NCBI RefSeq assembly: GCF_030294985.1 | Contig: NZ_AP024718.1 | Span: forward strand, 496,001-560,000 | Direction: 5' to 3' | DNA length: 64,000 nt | DNA from: Methylomarinovum tepidoasis | GTDB taxonomy: Bacteria; Pseudomonadota; Gammaproteobacteria; Methylococcales; Methylothermaceae | Part shown: one piece after another, positions 1 through 8,930 of the stretch | How the letters are laid out: each line of letters begins with the position of its first letter | How positions within the stretch are numbered: the first letter of the stretch is position 1 | Program-made: the position numbers and the translations under genes | Notes under the pieces: model-generated | Told to the model about the DNA's origin: nothing | The model's database searches: none | The model's input: only the letters and a program-made list of their open reading frames with translations

Positions 1-1344
1 TATGTACCATACGATCCGGAATTCATGCTCAATACCGCCCAGACCGGCTATTCGGAATGGGGTGACAAATTGCTACCCAATGTAGTCCTGGTGGGAGGAC
101 TGACCGAATTCGACCGAGGTCTGGTTACCAAGGAGGAAGGGGCTGACGTCAGTGGCAGCGCTGAAGAATTGGGAGTCCCCATGGGGCTTGACTTCGAGGA
201 TACTCGCAAAAGTTCTCTAGCCCGCATTACGCTCGATTTCAATTTATTGGATTTCAAAACTTTCACCGGCATTCCCTTCATGCAGGCGGTCAATTCCATT
301 CAGGTTCACAAAGGGCTCGGCGTCGATCAGCTGGGATTCACCGTCTACGGCCAAACCCTGGGGCTTCGGGGCAATATCAAGAAAATCCAAGGACGCCACG
401 CCGCCACCCGCCTGCTGGTCCAGCTCAGCATCCTGCAAATTATTGGCAAATACCAGAAACTTCCCTATTGGCGGCTGATTCCCAATGCCGAACCGGATCC
501 GGTAGTCCTCGATGCCCTGCGCGACGAGTTTTACCGACTGGAACAGCCGGACCGGATCGCCAAAATCCAGGAGCTACTGTATCTGTATGGAAAAGACGTG
601 GAAATCACCGGCAAACTTGATGCGAAGACCCGAACAGCCATCTCCCAGTTCAAGCAAGAAAAGAACCTCTCGGCTCCAGATATAAGCGAAGAAATTTACT
701 TGGCGTTGTTCGAAAGCGTTCCCCTGGATCGGGAGACGCTCGCACGCCGCCAACGGGTTGACAGACTGCTGGCCGCCTATAACCAACGCTTGCGTGAACT
801 GGCCTTCCAGGCCCAGGCGGCTCCGACCGCCGCCGTCGAACCGCAAACGCCGCCACCCAAAGCGACACATCGTATCGGGCAGAAGAAATCGCAACCGACA
901 GAGCCCAAGAAGAAATCCCTGGGCGAAGTGCGGGTATGGCTGAGCAAATCGGCTTACCAGATCGGTGAGCCGCTGGAAATCTTCTTCGAAGTGACCGAAC
1001 CGATGTTCGTACGAATCATCACCATCAATTCGGTGGGAAAGATGGCCACCCTGTTTCCCAACCCCTATCAGAATGACAATTTTGCCCGCCCAGGAAAAGT
1101 CTATCGGATTCCACCCGCCAATGCCCCGGTGAAATTGACGGTGGGGGCTCCCGTGGGGACAGACACCATTTATGCCATCGCCTCGGTCAACCCCATCCCC
1201 GCCGATTCCCTTCCTCTGGATGACCAGGGACACGTGATCACTGAAGGAATAGAGAAGCGTTTCGCCTTTGCCGAAGAAGCGTTTCAGATTCTGCCCAGCA
1301 GCGCCAGCCAAGCCGCGGTAGAAACGGGGGGAGATCAGCCATGA
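1..1344 (+). CDS. CsgG-like / peptidoglycan-binding / DUF4384 protein, 5' truncated by window edge
   Basis: The frame is open to base 1 (it reads YVPYDPEF before the first ATG at 25), so the gene begins outside the window. The first ~150 visible residues resemble the CsgG outer-membrane secretion/assembly family (VVLVGGLTEFDRG near residue 30). Around residues 190-235 there is a peptidoglycan-binding-like helical repeat with DAKTRTAISQFK. A Pro/Lys-rich linker follows, then a DUF4384 domain at about 305-400 (VRVWLSKSAYQIGEPLEI, later MATLFPNPYQND). DUF4384 is often found in multidomain envelope or effector proteins near caspases. The stop overlaps the ATG of the next lipoprotein gene (ATGA), so the two are translationally coupled. 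Domain assignments are by family resemblance; the biological role is unknown. Confidence 0.8.
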   Translation, partial: YVPYDPEFMLNTAQTGYSEWGDKLLPNVVLVGGLTEFDRGLVTKEEGADVSGSAEELGVPMGLDFEDTRKSSLARITLDFNLLDFKTFTGIPFMQAVNSIQVHKGLGVDQLGFTVYGQTLGLRGNIKKIQGRHAATRLLVQLSILQIIGKYQKLPYWRLIPNAEPDPVVLDALRDEFYRLEQPDRIAKIQELLYLYGKDVEITGKLDAKTRTAISQFKQEKNLSAPDISEEIYLALFESVPLDRETLARRQRVDRLLAAYNQRLRELAFQAQAAPTAAVEPQTPPPKATHRIGQKKSQPTEPKKKSLGEVRVWLSKSAYQIGEPLEIFFEVTEPMFVRIITINSVGKMATLFPNPYQNDNFARPGKVYRIPPANAPVKLTVGAPVGTDTIYAIASVNPIPADSLPLDDQGHVITEGIEKRFAFAEEAFQILPSSASQAAVETGGDQP

Positions 1345-1646
1345 AAAAGCGTGTCCTGCTTCTCATCATCGCCCTGACAGGGCTGACAGCCTGTGAAACC
1401 GCCCCTGTCCGCCGGGAGGACTACATCGCCCAGCATCCGGAATGGGATCCGGAAACGGTGCGCCTGATCCGGGCCGGCATGATCGCCAAGGGCATGACCA
1501 AAGAACAGGTTCGGGCCGCCTGGGGGCGACGCTGCTATACCTGCCAGGGAACCAAGAAAGGCGATTGGGGTGAATCCTGGGAATATCGGACCCAAGTGGT
1601 GTTTTTCGGCCCGGATGGCCGTGTAACAAGGTGGGAACCGAAATGA
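1341..1646 (+). CDS. small lipoprotein, SmpA/BamE-like
   Basis: A 101-residue protein with a type II signal peptide and lipobox LTAC (Cys at about residue 18), so it is probably a lipoprotein. The rest is a short soluble domain with GMTKEQVRAAWG, the pattern that starts the SmpA/BamE/OmlA fold, followed by CYTC and a beta-rich end (VVFFGPDGRVTRWEPK). It starts by a 4-base overlap with the DUF4384 gene and its end overlaps the longest possible start of the OmpA-like gene, so it sits inside an operon. It probably supports outer-membrane assembly or stability. It is not BamE itself, because the context is different and the sequence match is limited to the short motif. Confidence 0.75.
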   Translation: MKKRVLLLIIALTGLTACETAPVRREDYIAQHPEWDPETVRLIRAGMIAKGMTKEQVRAAWGRRCYTCQGTKKGDWGESWEYRTQVVFFGPDGRVTRWEPK

Positions 1647-1666
1647 ACAACCATATGAGGTTAACG

Positions 1667-2227
1667 ATGACCAAGAAAGCGACTCATACGCAATGGTTAT
1701 TCCGGATTTTTGTACTGGGACTGACCATTCTGCCCCCCATTGTCTATGGGGAAGAGGTCAAATTGTTCCAGAACCCACCTTCTGCGGAAGAGATGGGAAA
1801 ACTGCTCTTCCCTGAGAAAGCCGCCAAACCCAAGACCCGATCCCTGGCTTTCAGTCCGGTGGAAGCGCAAAGCGCTCCCAAAGAGTCGATCGCCATCGCC
1901 CTGCCGATTCAGTTCGACTTCAACTCCGCCACCATTCGGGACGATGCCAAACCGTTTCTGGATGAAATCGGCCGAATGCTGACCATGGCGCAATTTCGCA
2001 GAGAGCGCCTGCTGATCGAAGGACATACCGATGCCATCGGCTCGGAAAGCTACAACGACTGGCTTTCTCGCCAGCGGGCCAAGGCAGTCAAACAGTATCT
2101 GGTCAGCCATTTCGACATCGCTCCGGACCGACTGCGCGTGGTTGGCCGCGGGGAACATCGGCCCCTTCCCGGCAAGGACCCCAACGATCCGCTCAATCGC
2201 CGGGTCGAACTTCATCGGATGAACTGA
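1667..2227 (+). CDS. OmpA-family (peptidoglycan-associated) protein
   Basis: The C-terminal ~110 residues are an OmpA domain: PIQFDFNSATIRDDAKPFL, then LLIEGHTDAIGSESYNDW, then LSRQRAKAVKQYL and a final NRRVELHR. This fold binds the diaminopimelate peptide of murein non-covalently in the periplasm. The N-terminus has a signal peptide with no clear lipobox. Several in-frame starts exist (GTG 1631, ATG 1643, 1655 and 1667). I chose 1667 because a GAGG lies 6-9 bases upstream and the signal peptide then begins with MTKK. The short unstructured N-terminal half carries no beta barrel, so this is an exported murein-binding protein. It forms one operon with its neighbours; the gap to the next gene is 1 base. 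Confidence 0.85.
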   Translation: MTKKATHTQWLFRIFVLGLTILPPIVYGEEVKLFQNPPSAEEMGKLLFPEKAAKPKTRSLAFSPVEAQSAPKESIAIALPIQFDFNSATIRDDAKPFLDEIGRMLTMAQFRRERLLIEGHTDAIGSESYNDWLSRQRAKAVKQYLVSHFDIAPDRLRVVGRGEHRPLPGKDPNDPLNRRVELHRMN

Positions 2228-2228
2228 C

Positions 2229-2924
2229 ATGCGTACCCACTGGCTTTCATCCTTGTTATTTCCGCTGTTGATCGCCCCCGCGGCGGCCGGCACCAATACC
2301 GGCAAGATCGTGATCGACGGCATCGAGTACGGCCAAGGGATCACGCAGGGCGATCACCGCTTCGCCACGGAACAGCGCCGGCTGCCCTGTTTCGATCACA
2401 TCCGCCTTGAGGCCAGCATCGATCTGGAATACACACCCGGCAAACGGTGCGAAGTCATCCTGGAGGGGGACAGCAATCTGTTACCCCTGATCGAAACCCG
2501 AGTGACGGGCGGCGGGCTTCAGATCCGTACCCGCCGTTCCTTCCAGACTGATGGCGTCCTGCGGGCCCGTGTGACCAGTCCCGATCTTCGGGCGCTGACG
2601 GTTCAGGGCTCAGGAGACGTCTATCTGCATGGCATTCATTCCCCTGAACTGTCCGTAAAAGTGGCCGGCAGTGACGACATTCGCGGGGAAGGCCGGGTCG
2701 GACGCCTGGATCTGACCGTCGATGGCAGCGGTGATCTGGATCTGGGGCGGCTGCGGGCCGAAACGGTAAAGATCCGGCTGCGTGGATCCGCCGATGTGAT
2801 TGTCCACGCCAGCCAGCGCTTGGAAGTGGACCTGTCCGGGGCGGGAGATGTTTCCTATTACGGCCATCCTGCCCAAGTGATCACGCATATTTCGGGAGCC
2901 GGGGATGTGGAAGCAATGGACTGA
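2229..2924 (+). CDS. exported GIN-domain (DUF2807) protein
   Basis: A 231-residue protein with an N-terminal signal peptide ending near PAAAG. The body is a repetitive right-handed beta structure typical of DUF2807, the putative autotransporter-adhesin head or GIN domain: recurrent V-x-G-S-G-D-V/L blocks (VQGSGDVYLHG, VDGSGDLDLG, LRGSADVIVH, LSGAGDVSYYG, ISGAGDVEAMD). The N-terminal part contains a short conserved start (FDHIRLEASIDLEYT). Members are exported, and their biochemical role is poorly known. It follows the OmpA gene by 1 base and overlaps the next gene by 20 bases, so it is part of the same transcription unit. Confidence 0.8.
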   Translation: MRTHWLSSLLFPLLIAPAAAGTNTGKIVIDGIEYGQGITQGDHRFATEQRRLPCFDHIRLEASIDLEYTPGKRCEVILEGDSNLLPLIETRVTGGGLQIRTRRSFQTDGVLRARVTSPDLRALTVQGSGDVYLHGIHSPELSVKVAGSDDIRGEGRVGRLDLTVDGSGDLDLGRLRAETVKIRLRGSADVIVHASQRLEVDLSGAGDVSYYGHPAQVITHISGAGDVEAMD

Positions 2925-3372
2925 TCCAATGTGGTGGCCCCTCATCCTGCTACTTGTGCTGGCAACCGAAGGGAAAGGAAGTCCTTTCCTGGTCAGGACC
3001 ACCCTGGATTTCCAGACCACCTCCCCAAAGCCTCAAAAGCCACCGCCCCGTATCAGACGAAACAAATTAGATCGCTCCTACCGATCCAAAGGCTGGTTCA
3101 AAGTAGCCGGTTATTCCGGATCGAAGTATTTTTACGGCACCGTTCAAATAGTAAACCGCTCCAAGGTCGCCGGTTATGTATACACCCAGAACCCAGTAAA
3201 GGAAACCCCTAGAAAATCACAAAATTATCAAAAACCTCAGAACAAAGAAAAGGGCGCTCATGAAGAAAATAGGCAGAAGTACATTTACGGAAAAATAATC
3301 AAGAAAGGATTGATTCAGGCCTTTGATAAACAGGGCAATCTTTACCGCCTGACCATTCTGAAACCGCCTTGA
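2905..3372 (+). CDS. hypothetical exported basic protein
   Basis: A 155-residue protein that I do not recognise. It starts with a hydrophobic stretch (MWWPLILLLVLATEG) that looks like a signal peptide or anchor, then a very basic, Lys/Arg/Tyr-rich chain. Two short similar blocks contain KVAGY (WFKVAGYSGSKYFYGTVQIV and RSKVAGYVYTQN), and a later YIYGKIIKKG is similar in style. The end (GNLYRLTILKPP) is beta-like. The start at 2905 has a GGGAG site upstream and overlaps the GIN gene by 20 bases; ATG 2929 is the alternative. Base composition is more AT-rich than in its neighbours after about 3040, which may point to later acquisition or relaxed selection. It overlaps the TTG start of the next gene. 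Confidence 0.6.
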   Translation: MWKQWTDPMWWPLILLLVLATEGKGSPFLVRTTLDFQTTSPKPQKPPPRIRRNKLDRSYRSKGWFKVAGYSGSKYFYGTVQIVNRSKVAGYVYTQNPVKETPRKSQNYQKPQNKEKGAHEENRQKYIYGKIIKKGLIQAFDKQGNLYRLTILKPP

Positions 3373-4526
3373 AGTGGAAACCGCCCGGCAGCGCAGAAAG
3401 CGGGATATTTCTCTATCTGCTCACCTTTTCCCTACCGCTGCCCATCGACCTGGGTCTGCTCGGACTGGCCATTTGCGGCAGTCATACCGCCTTGAGCCGG
3501 ACCCCTCGTTTTTCCTACCCGGCACGGCTCGGCCTACCTCCTTTTCTCCTGGCAGTCGGGCTGGGTTGCCTGCTCAGCCCGGATCAGACCAGGGCCTTGC
3601 ACCTGATGCTGGCTTTGATTCCCGCCACCCTGATCTATCTATTGCTGGCGGGGTACTTCGAGCGCCGCCACACATCCACCCTGGCCTGGGTACTGACCAC
3701 CTTCCCCCTGGGTCTGGGCGGTTGGCTGCTGATCACCGCCATCCTGCACCCCGATCAGTCGCCTTCCGAATGGATAACCGCCAGTGGTCTGACAGCCTTC
3801 CGGGTTCCCAACGACACCGTCCTGTTCGCCATTTTGCTGCCTTTTCCACTCGCTCTGCTTGGAGGAGTCGGTCATCGCAGCCGTTGGCTCTGTTGGAGCG
3901 CGTTGGCTGTCGTTCTCCTGCTCGCGGTGATCTATCGCAGCCGCCTGACACTTCTGGTCAGCACCGTGACGGTCGGCACTTTCTTCCTTTTGGCAGGAAC
4001 CCCGTACCGGCGACGATTGCTCCGGAGACTGGCCTTTCTGGCCGTTTCCATCCTGGTGCTCGACGGTGTGCTGGGATTCCGCCTGTCCGGAAAGTTCCTG
4101 TCAACCTGGAGCAGCCGTCTGCCCCTGTGGCTGGCGGCCTGGCACATGTTTCTCGACGCACCGGGGCTTGGCCACGGTACAGGCAGTTATCTCGGCCTGT
4201 ATCGGCAATACCTCGATCCTGCCGATTTGCCCGCCTGGATCGTCTTCGACCAACGGCTCACCCCCTGGGCCCATAATCTGTATCTGGAGCTGCTGGCAGA
4301 ACTGGGATTGGCCGGTTTCTTAAGTTTCTTGGGTCTCGTTTCCCTGCCATTAAGAAACCTGCTCGCTTTTCAAGAAAAAACCATATTCGGATATGCTTTT
4401 ATTGCTGCCTTCGTCGGTTTCTCCATTGCTGCCCTGTTCGAACTCAGTCTGTGGCGCCAATGGGTAGGGTTGACTTTGCTGACGATAATTGGTTGGATGA
4501 GCAGCAATCAACATTGCAGCAAATGA
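3369..4526 (+). CDS. O-antigen ligase-like polytopic membrane protein
   Basis: A 385-residue protein with about 10-11 hydrophobic segments. It resembles the Wzy_C / O-antigen ligase (WaaL) group: after the mid-protein helices there is a loop with Arg and a GHGTGSYLGLYRQYLDPADLP region, followed by PWAHNLYLELLAELGLAGF, the H-N-x-Y/F-L-x-x-L-x-E-x-G-x-x-G signature of this family. These enzymes join glycans to lipid A core or to proteins at the periplasmic face of the inner membrane. It appears to use a TTG start overlapping the TGA of the previous gene. No other polysaccharide genes are adjacent, so the glycan acceptor is unknown; a protein O-glycosylation ligase is the alternative. Confidence 0.7.
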   Translation: MKWKPPGSAESGIFLYLLTFSLPLPIDLGLLGLAICGSHTALSRTPRFSYPARLGLPPFLLAVGLGCLLSPDQTRALHLMLALIPATLIYLLLAGYFERRHTSTLAWVLTTFPLGLGGWLLITAILHPDQSPSEWITASGLTAFRVPNDTVLFAILLPFPLALLGGVGHRSRWLCWSALAVVLLLAVIYRSRLTLLVSTVTVGTFFLLAGTPYRRRLLRRLAFLAVSILVLDGVLGFRLSGKFLSTWSSRLPLWLAAWHMFLDAPGLGHGTGSYLGLYRQYLDPADLPAWIVFDQRLTPWAHNLYLELLAELGLAGFLSFLGLVSLPLRNLLAFQEKTIFGYAFIAAFVGFSIAALFELSLWRQWVGLTLLTIIGWMSSNQHCSK

Positions 4527-4553
4527 AAATAAAAATCGAGTGGGAGGTAGGTT

Positions 4554-6038
4554 ATGAGAAAAACACGCCGATCATCTGCGCTTCTCGGGAAAATAACCAC
4601 CGCGGGACTGGCAGGATTATGCGGTACCATCGCCCTGTTGACCCCTGACTGGCGCCAACAGCTTCTTGCTGCTTATGATACCCCCGATACTCCCCCACCA
4701 ACCGAGCAGCAACCTCCCTCACCAACCGAGCAGCAACCTCCCTCACCAACCGAGCAGCAAAATCCCTTACTACTGAAGGTGAGGCAGCAGCAATCCCTCA
4801 ATCTTAATCAAACCGAAAAAACCATGGCCGTCGTGATGTTCGAGGCCTGCAGCGAACGCAACGAGCAATTGGAAGAACAATTCCGCACCCGCTGCAATCG
4901 CCTGGTCGGAACTGCACTGGATGAAACCGCAAATCCTGCGGAAGTGGGCAACGCCCTCTTCCGGGTCGCGCCTGAACAGCTGCTGGTATATGGTCTGCAG
5001 GCCACCCGCACCATGGCCAGCAACATCAATGTGGTCAATACCTCAATCCTGGGACGCCTGCAAACTCTGCACGCCGGTCTGGACTCGGTCCGGTTCGCCG
5101 GTATTCAGCTCTACAAGGACGGTCAGCCTCTGCGCGGCGGCAATGCCGGCAGCGAGGCTTTCGGCAAGCTGGGAGTCTGGCTAAACGGCAGCTATCATTT
5201 AGGGGAAGTGGACTCCACCCGGGATGTCAAGGGCTTCACTTTCAAAAATTGGAGCGTGACCGCCGGGGCCGACTACAAGATTCTGGAATCGCTGATCGTG
5301 GGGGGTGCCTTTACCTACATCACTTCCGATAACGATTTCAAGCACAAAGGAGGGGAGTCAGACAACGACTCTTACATCGGCTCTCTTTATGGCTCTTTCT
5401 ATCCCATTGAGAACCTTTACGTGGACGTGTTGGGCACCTACGGCCACATCAATTTCGACATAGACCGCAAGATCAGCTACCGCCTTGCCTCCTCCACCGA
5501 TCCTGACAACTTCGATGTGGTGGATACCAAGGCCAAGGGTGACACTGATGGCCGCCAGTGGGGCCTGACCCTCAGCACCGGCTACAACCTCCATTGGCAG
5601 TCGGTCAAGTTCACGCCTTACGCCCGTTTCAGCTATCTCAAGCTGGACATCGACAATTACCGGGAACGGGGCGGTCAGGGTTGGGCCATGCGCTTCGACA
5701 GTCAGGACATCGAATCGATGAAGAGCATCGTGGGAGGACGTCTAGCCTATGCCATCAGCCTGCCGTGGGGGGTGGTGGTACCCCAGGCGCGGGGGGAATG
5801 GCACCACGAATTCCGCGATCCCAGTCGTACCATCAAAGCCAGTTTCGTGGGGGACCCGCTCGGCCAGAAATTCTCCATTTTCGTACCTCATCCCGATGAA
5901 GACTATGCCATCTTCGGCGGCGACCTGACCGCCACCTTCGCCCAGGGAATTTCCGCCTTCGTCGGTTATGAAGCTCTGGTGGGCTACGACCGCATCAGCA
6001 GCCACCGCATCACCCTGGGCGCCCGCGTCCAGTTCTGA
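4554..6038 (+). CDS. autotransporter-type beta-barrel outer-membrane protein
   Basis: A 494-residue protein with an atypical N-terminus (Arg-rich, then a hydrophobic segment), then a Pro/Gln tandem repeat at about residues 48-69, a helical region (residues 80-170) and a C-terminal beta domain of about 280 residues. The barrel shows alternating amphipathic strands (LGVWLNGSYHLGEV, WSVTAGADYKILESLIVGG, TPYARFSYLKLDID) and ends in RITLGARVQF, with the terminal Phe used for recognition by the BAM complex. This fits the autotransporter beta-domain family. The passenger is very short, so it is more a membrane-inserted sensor or porin-like protein than a classical secreted adhesin. A terminator hairpin follows directly. 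Confidence 0.75.
   Translation: MRKTRRSSALLGKITTAGLAGLCGTIALLTPDWRQQLLAAYDTPDTPPPTEQQPPSPTEQQPPSPTEQQNPLLLKVRQQQSLNLNQTEKTMAVVMFEACSERNEQLEEQFRTRCNRLVGTALDETANPAEVGNALFRVAPEQLLVYGLQATRTMASNINVVNTSILGRLQTLHAGLDSVRFAGIQLYKDGQPLRGGNAGSEAFGKLGVWLNGSYHLGEVDSTRDVKGFTFKNWSVTAGADYKILESLIVGGAFTYITSDNDFKHKGGESDNDSYIGSLYGSFYPIENLYVDVLGTYGHINFDIDRKISYRLASSTDPDNFDVVDTKAKGDTDGRQWGLTLSTGYNLHWQSVKFTPYARFSYLKLDIDNYRERGGQGWAMRFDSQDIESMKSIVGGRLAYAISLPWGVVVPQARGEWHHEFRDPSRTIKASFVGDPLGQKFSIFVPHPDEDYAIFGGDLTATFAQGISAFVGYEALVGYDRISSHRITLGARVQF
4697..4760 (+). repeat. 24-bp in-frame tandem repeat
   Basis: Three copies of a 24-bp unit, with ACCAACCGAGCAGCAA at 4697, 4721 and 4745, encode PPTEQQ then PPSPTEQQ twice in the autotransporter-like protein. 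The period is an exact multiple of three, so copy-number change keeps the frame. It forms a flexible spacer between the signal region and the helical domain. Confidence 0.9.
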
Positions 6039-6049
6039 TCCTTACCGCA

Positions 6050-6081
6050 GGCCCCACGCCCCGGGCGTGGGGCCCCTTCTT
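6050..6081. terminator. bidirectional rho-independent terminator
   Basis: A perfect 10-bp stem GGCCCCACGC / GCGTGGGGCC with a 5-base loop is followed by CCTTCTT on the plus strand. It lies between two convergent genes, the barrel protein and the caspase lipoprotein, and can serve both. Confidence 0.8.
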
Positions 6082-6090
6082 ACAGCCCAG

Positions 6091-8904
6091 CTACAGCCCG
6101 GCCTGTACCGTACCGGGCACTGGCACGAAGAAGAATTCTCCCGCCTCGTGACCGGCATGACGGATCGGCGCGAACTCCGGAACCTGATGGAAATCCTGTT
6201 CCCGCGCCGCATCGGCTACCAGCGCGGATACCTGCGCATACAGGCGGAACGATTCCAGAACGCCATCATTGCGTTCCAAAGCCTGAATCAACGCCTTGGC
6301 GAACACCGAATGGTTGCCCCCCCCGCTATCGAGCACCGGACTCAGGCCGCCGGAAGTCAGTGCCATGCGCGACTTTGCCTTGAGCATCAGCTTGATCCAC
6401 TCGGCTTTTTTCTCCGGGCTCATGCCCGCTTCCAGCCGCGCCACCGAACTGCGCGTCAGCGATCCTGAATAACAGGAATCGGCGATAACCATCACATGGG
6501 CGGCATTCATGATTCGCAACAGGTCGGTGACATCCTGATTGGAAATCCAGTTGGCGGTATTCTCCATCTCCGCATCCACCGGCAGCCAGAATCCCCGCTG
6601 GGTGACTTTTTCCAGAGTACCGTGCCCGGCATAGTAGATCAGCAGGTTGTCCTTTTCGGTCAGAATCTTGCGGTACTCGTTGAGTGCCTTGAGGATGTCG
6701 TAACGCGTGGCATCAAGCAGGACCTTGGTCTGGAAACCATAGCGGGTACGCAGTACCCGGGCCAGCGCCTTGGCGTCGTTGATCGGCGTATCGAGCACCG
6801 GCAGATGCCGGTAAGCATTGTTGCCGATAATCAAGGCGTAATAACGGCCGAAAATTTCCCGTGGCAGGGAATCGACCACACGCCTGGACAATTCTTCCTC
6901 CACCTCGGAACCCGCCTTGAGCGGGACCGGCGCCGCAGTCTGAGTGTCACGCAGAATGATGAATTCCAGTTCGCTGCGGCGACTGGCCCGATCGATCGCC
7001 ACCAGCCGGACGGGCGTCTTTTCACCCTTGAGCGGTATCTTTACCTTAAAGGTGCCGCTAGGATCGACCGGAAAGTCCTGATCGTTGACCAGAAAAGCCA
7101 ACAGCCCTGTTTCCGTCTGTACCCGGCCGACCACGGTCCTCGCCTCCACCAGCCCACGGGTGACCACCATCAGGCTTCCCCGCTGGGGACGCAGTGGAGG
7201 ATCGATGATCTCGATCCTGGGACCACCGGCGGCTTTGGTTTCCGCCCGCGCCACCAGCGGAACCGGCTGCTCTCTGGCCTGGCGTTTCAGATCAGCCAGC
7301 TGTGCCTGCAGCTGCCGTATCTGCGCCTGCTGGCGGGCCAGTTCCATCTGCTTGGCCTGCAACTGGCTGGACAGCAGGGCCAGTTCCGCTTCGCCGGTGT
7401 GTCCGTCTCCCTTTTTCCGGGCCAACTGGCGCTTGAGGGCTTCGATGCCCTGACGTTGCGATAAAAGCTGGCGGTTGGCCACCTGCAATTGCTGCTGCAG
7501 GTCCTGAATCGCCTGTTCCTTCTCCGCCAGGGTACGGTTCAAAGTCTGCAATTGCTCGGCTTGGCTCTGAACCTTTTGCTGAACACCGCTCAGACGTTGC
7601 GCCAACCGGGCCAGTTGGCGCTGACGGTCGGCCAGTTTGCTCGCCAGACTCTGATTGAGACGCTGCAGACGAGCCATTTCCGCCTGCACATCGCTCAAGG
7701 CCTGGCGGCTACGTGCCACTTCCGCCTGCTTGGCGGCCAACTGCGCTTGCAGGCGGCGCCAGTCCACCGAATCGGTCTGACCGCTGGCTTTTTTCTCCGC
7801 CACCTGGCGCTTCAGTGCTTCCAGCCGTGCTATCTGGTCGGCCAACTGCCGGTTGCCCTGGGTGACCCGCTGCTGCAAGCGTTGCAGGCGCTGGCGGCTC
7901 TGATCCAATTGATGTCGGAGATCTTCCACCGTTCGATTGCGCTGCGCCAGCTCCTGCTCCAATTGCTGAATACGGCTTTCTTTGGCCTGAATGGTCTGGG
8001 AGGTACTGGTCTGCAGGGTGTGAAGCTGCTGGTTCTGACGTTGCAATTCCTTTTCCAGCAATCCCACCATCTGTTCCTTCTCCTGCAGGCGGCGGATCTG
8101 CTCTTCAAGCTTTTGCTTCAGCGCGGAACCGCTTCCTGCCGGCAAACGTTGCAACTGTCGCCGCAATCGCTGAATCTCCCGTCGGCCGGCCCGGACCTGG
8201 GCCTGGTAACGCCGCAGCGTCTTTAGGGTCTGTCGGTGCTCTGACTGCAGCATGGCCAGTTTCTCCCGCAGCCCGGCGGCCTCCCGACGGTATTTGTCCG
8301 CATCCTGTCGCAAGGCAGCCATCTTGCGCTCATAGACTTCCACCGAAGCGGCAAAGGCGATGTCGGTCTTGTCGAGACCGGAAGCCCTGCGATACCAGTT
8401 GAGCGCCGCCACCGGATCCCTGGGCACACCCAGGCCCTTTTCATAGAGGAAGCCCAGGTTGATCATGGCAGGCGCATAACCCTGTTCCGCCGCTTTGCGG
8501 TACCAGTGGGCGGCGGCTTGGTAGTCCGGCGTCAGACCAAGCCCCTTTTCGTAGATTTCACCCACATAGGTCTGGGCCTTGGCATCTCCGGCCCTGGCCT
8601 GGGGCAACCAGATCTTCAGGGCCGTGGCATAATTGCTGCGATCGTGGGCCACGTACTCGCCGCCGCGGATCTCACAATCGATGGCTGTGGTCCGGACGGC
8701 CTTGCGGGCAGCCAGATAGGTCATATGCTGCCCCAACTGCCGCACCTGGGCCGGCAACAGGCAATCCACCACGTACAATTTGTCCACCTGTCCGGGACCG
8801 ACGGCCACCTCGTCCATCGGCGTGGAGGCACAACCGGCCAGCATACCGGTCAAAAAGGCGGCGCCGGACAGCCACAACTGGGCAAGCCAACGCGATGCTT
8901 TCAT
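6091..8904 (-). CDS. lipoprotein with Sel1 repeats, long coiled coil and caspase-like (C14) peptidase domain
   Basis: A 937-residue protein. A lipobox LAGC follows the signal peptide (Cys near residue 25), so it is probably a lipoprotein. Two Sel1-like repeats follow at about 95-175 (AQTYVGEIYEKGLGLTPDYQ, APAMINLGFLYEKGLGVPRD). A very long Gln/Arg/Leu coiled coil covers roughly 190-550. After a beta-rich linker comes a caspase domain from about 700: YYALIIGNNAYRHLPVLDTP, the catalytic His in YYAGHG (His761) and the catalytic Cys in ADSCYSG (Cys811). Both catalytic residues are present, so the peptidase should be active. The first base lies 26 bases from the divergent esterase gene. Exported bacterial caspases with such coiled coils are not well characterised, and substrates are unknown. 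Confidence 0.85.
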   Translation of the reverse strand: MKASRWLAQLWLSGAAFLTGMLAGCASTPMDEVAVGPGQVDKLYVVDCLLPAQVRQLGQHMTYLAARKAVRTTAIDCEIRGGEYVAHDRSNYATALKIWLPQARAGDAKAQTYVGEIYEKGLGLTPDYQAAAHWYRKAAEQGYAPAMINLGFLYEKGLGVPRDPVAALNWYRRASGLDKTDIAFAASVEVYERKMAALRQDADKYRREAAGLREKLAMLQSEHRQTLKTLRRYQAQVRAGRREIQRLRRQLQRLPAGSGSALKQKLEEQIRRLQEKEQMVGLLEKELQRQNQQLHTLQTSTSQTIQAKESRIQQLEQELAQRNRTVEDLRHQLDQSRQRLQRLQQRVTQGNRQLADQIARLEALKRQVAEKKASGQTDSVDWRRLQAQLAAKQAEVARSRQALSDVQAEMARLQRLNQSLASKLADRQRQLARLAQRLSGVQQKVQSQAEQLQTLNRTLAEKEQAIQDLQQQLQVANRQLLSQRQGIEALKRQLARKKGDGHTGEAELALLSSQLQAKQMELARQQAQIRQLQAQLADLKRQAREQPVPLVARAETKAAGGPRIEIIDPPLRPQRGSLMVVTRGLVEARTVVGRVQTETGLLAFLVNDQDFPVDPSGTFKVKIPLKGEKTPVRLVAIDRASRRSELEFIILRDTQTAAPVPLKAGSEVEEELSRRVVDSLPREIFGRYYALIIGNNAYRHLPVLDTPINDAKALARVLRTRYGFQTKVLLDATRYDILKALNEYRKILTEKDNLLIYYAGHGTLEKVTQRGFWLPVDAEMENTANWISNQDVTDLLRIMNAAHVMVIADSCYSGSLTRSSVARLEAGMSPEKKAEWIKLMLKAKSRMALTSGGLSPVLDSGGGNHSVFAKALIQALERNDGVLESFRLYAQVSALVADAAREQDFHQVPEFAPIRHAGHEAGEFFFVPVPGTVQAGL

Positions 8905-8930
8905 CCTCGGATCTCCAAATTCGCCTTCAT

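Noticed and set aside
4697-4760. CRISPR-like repeats
   Set aside because: Only three copies, no spacers, in frame within a coding region.
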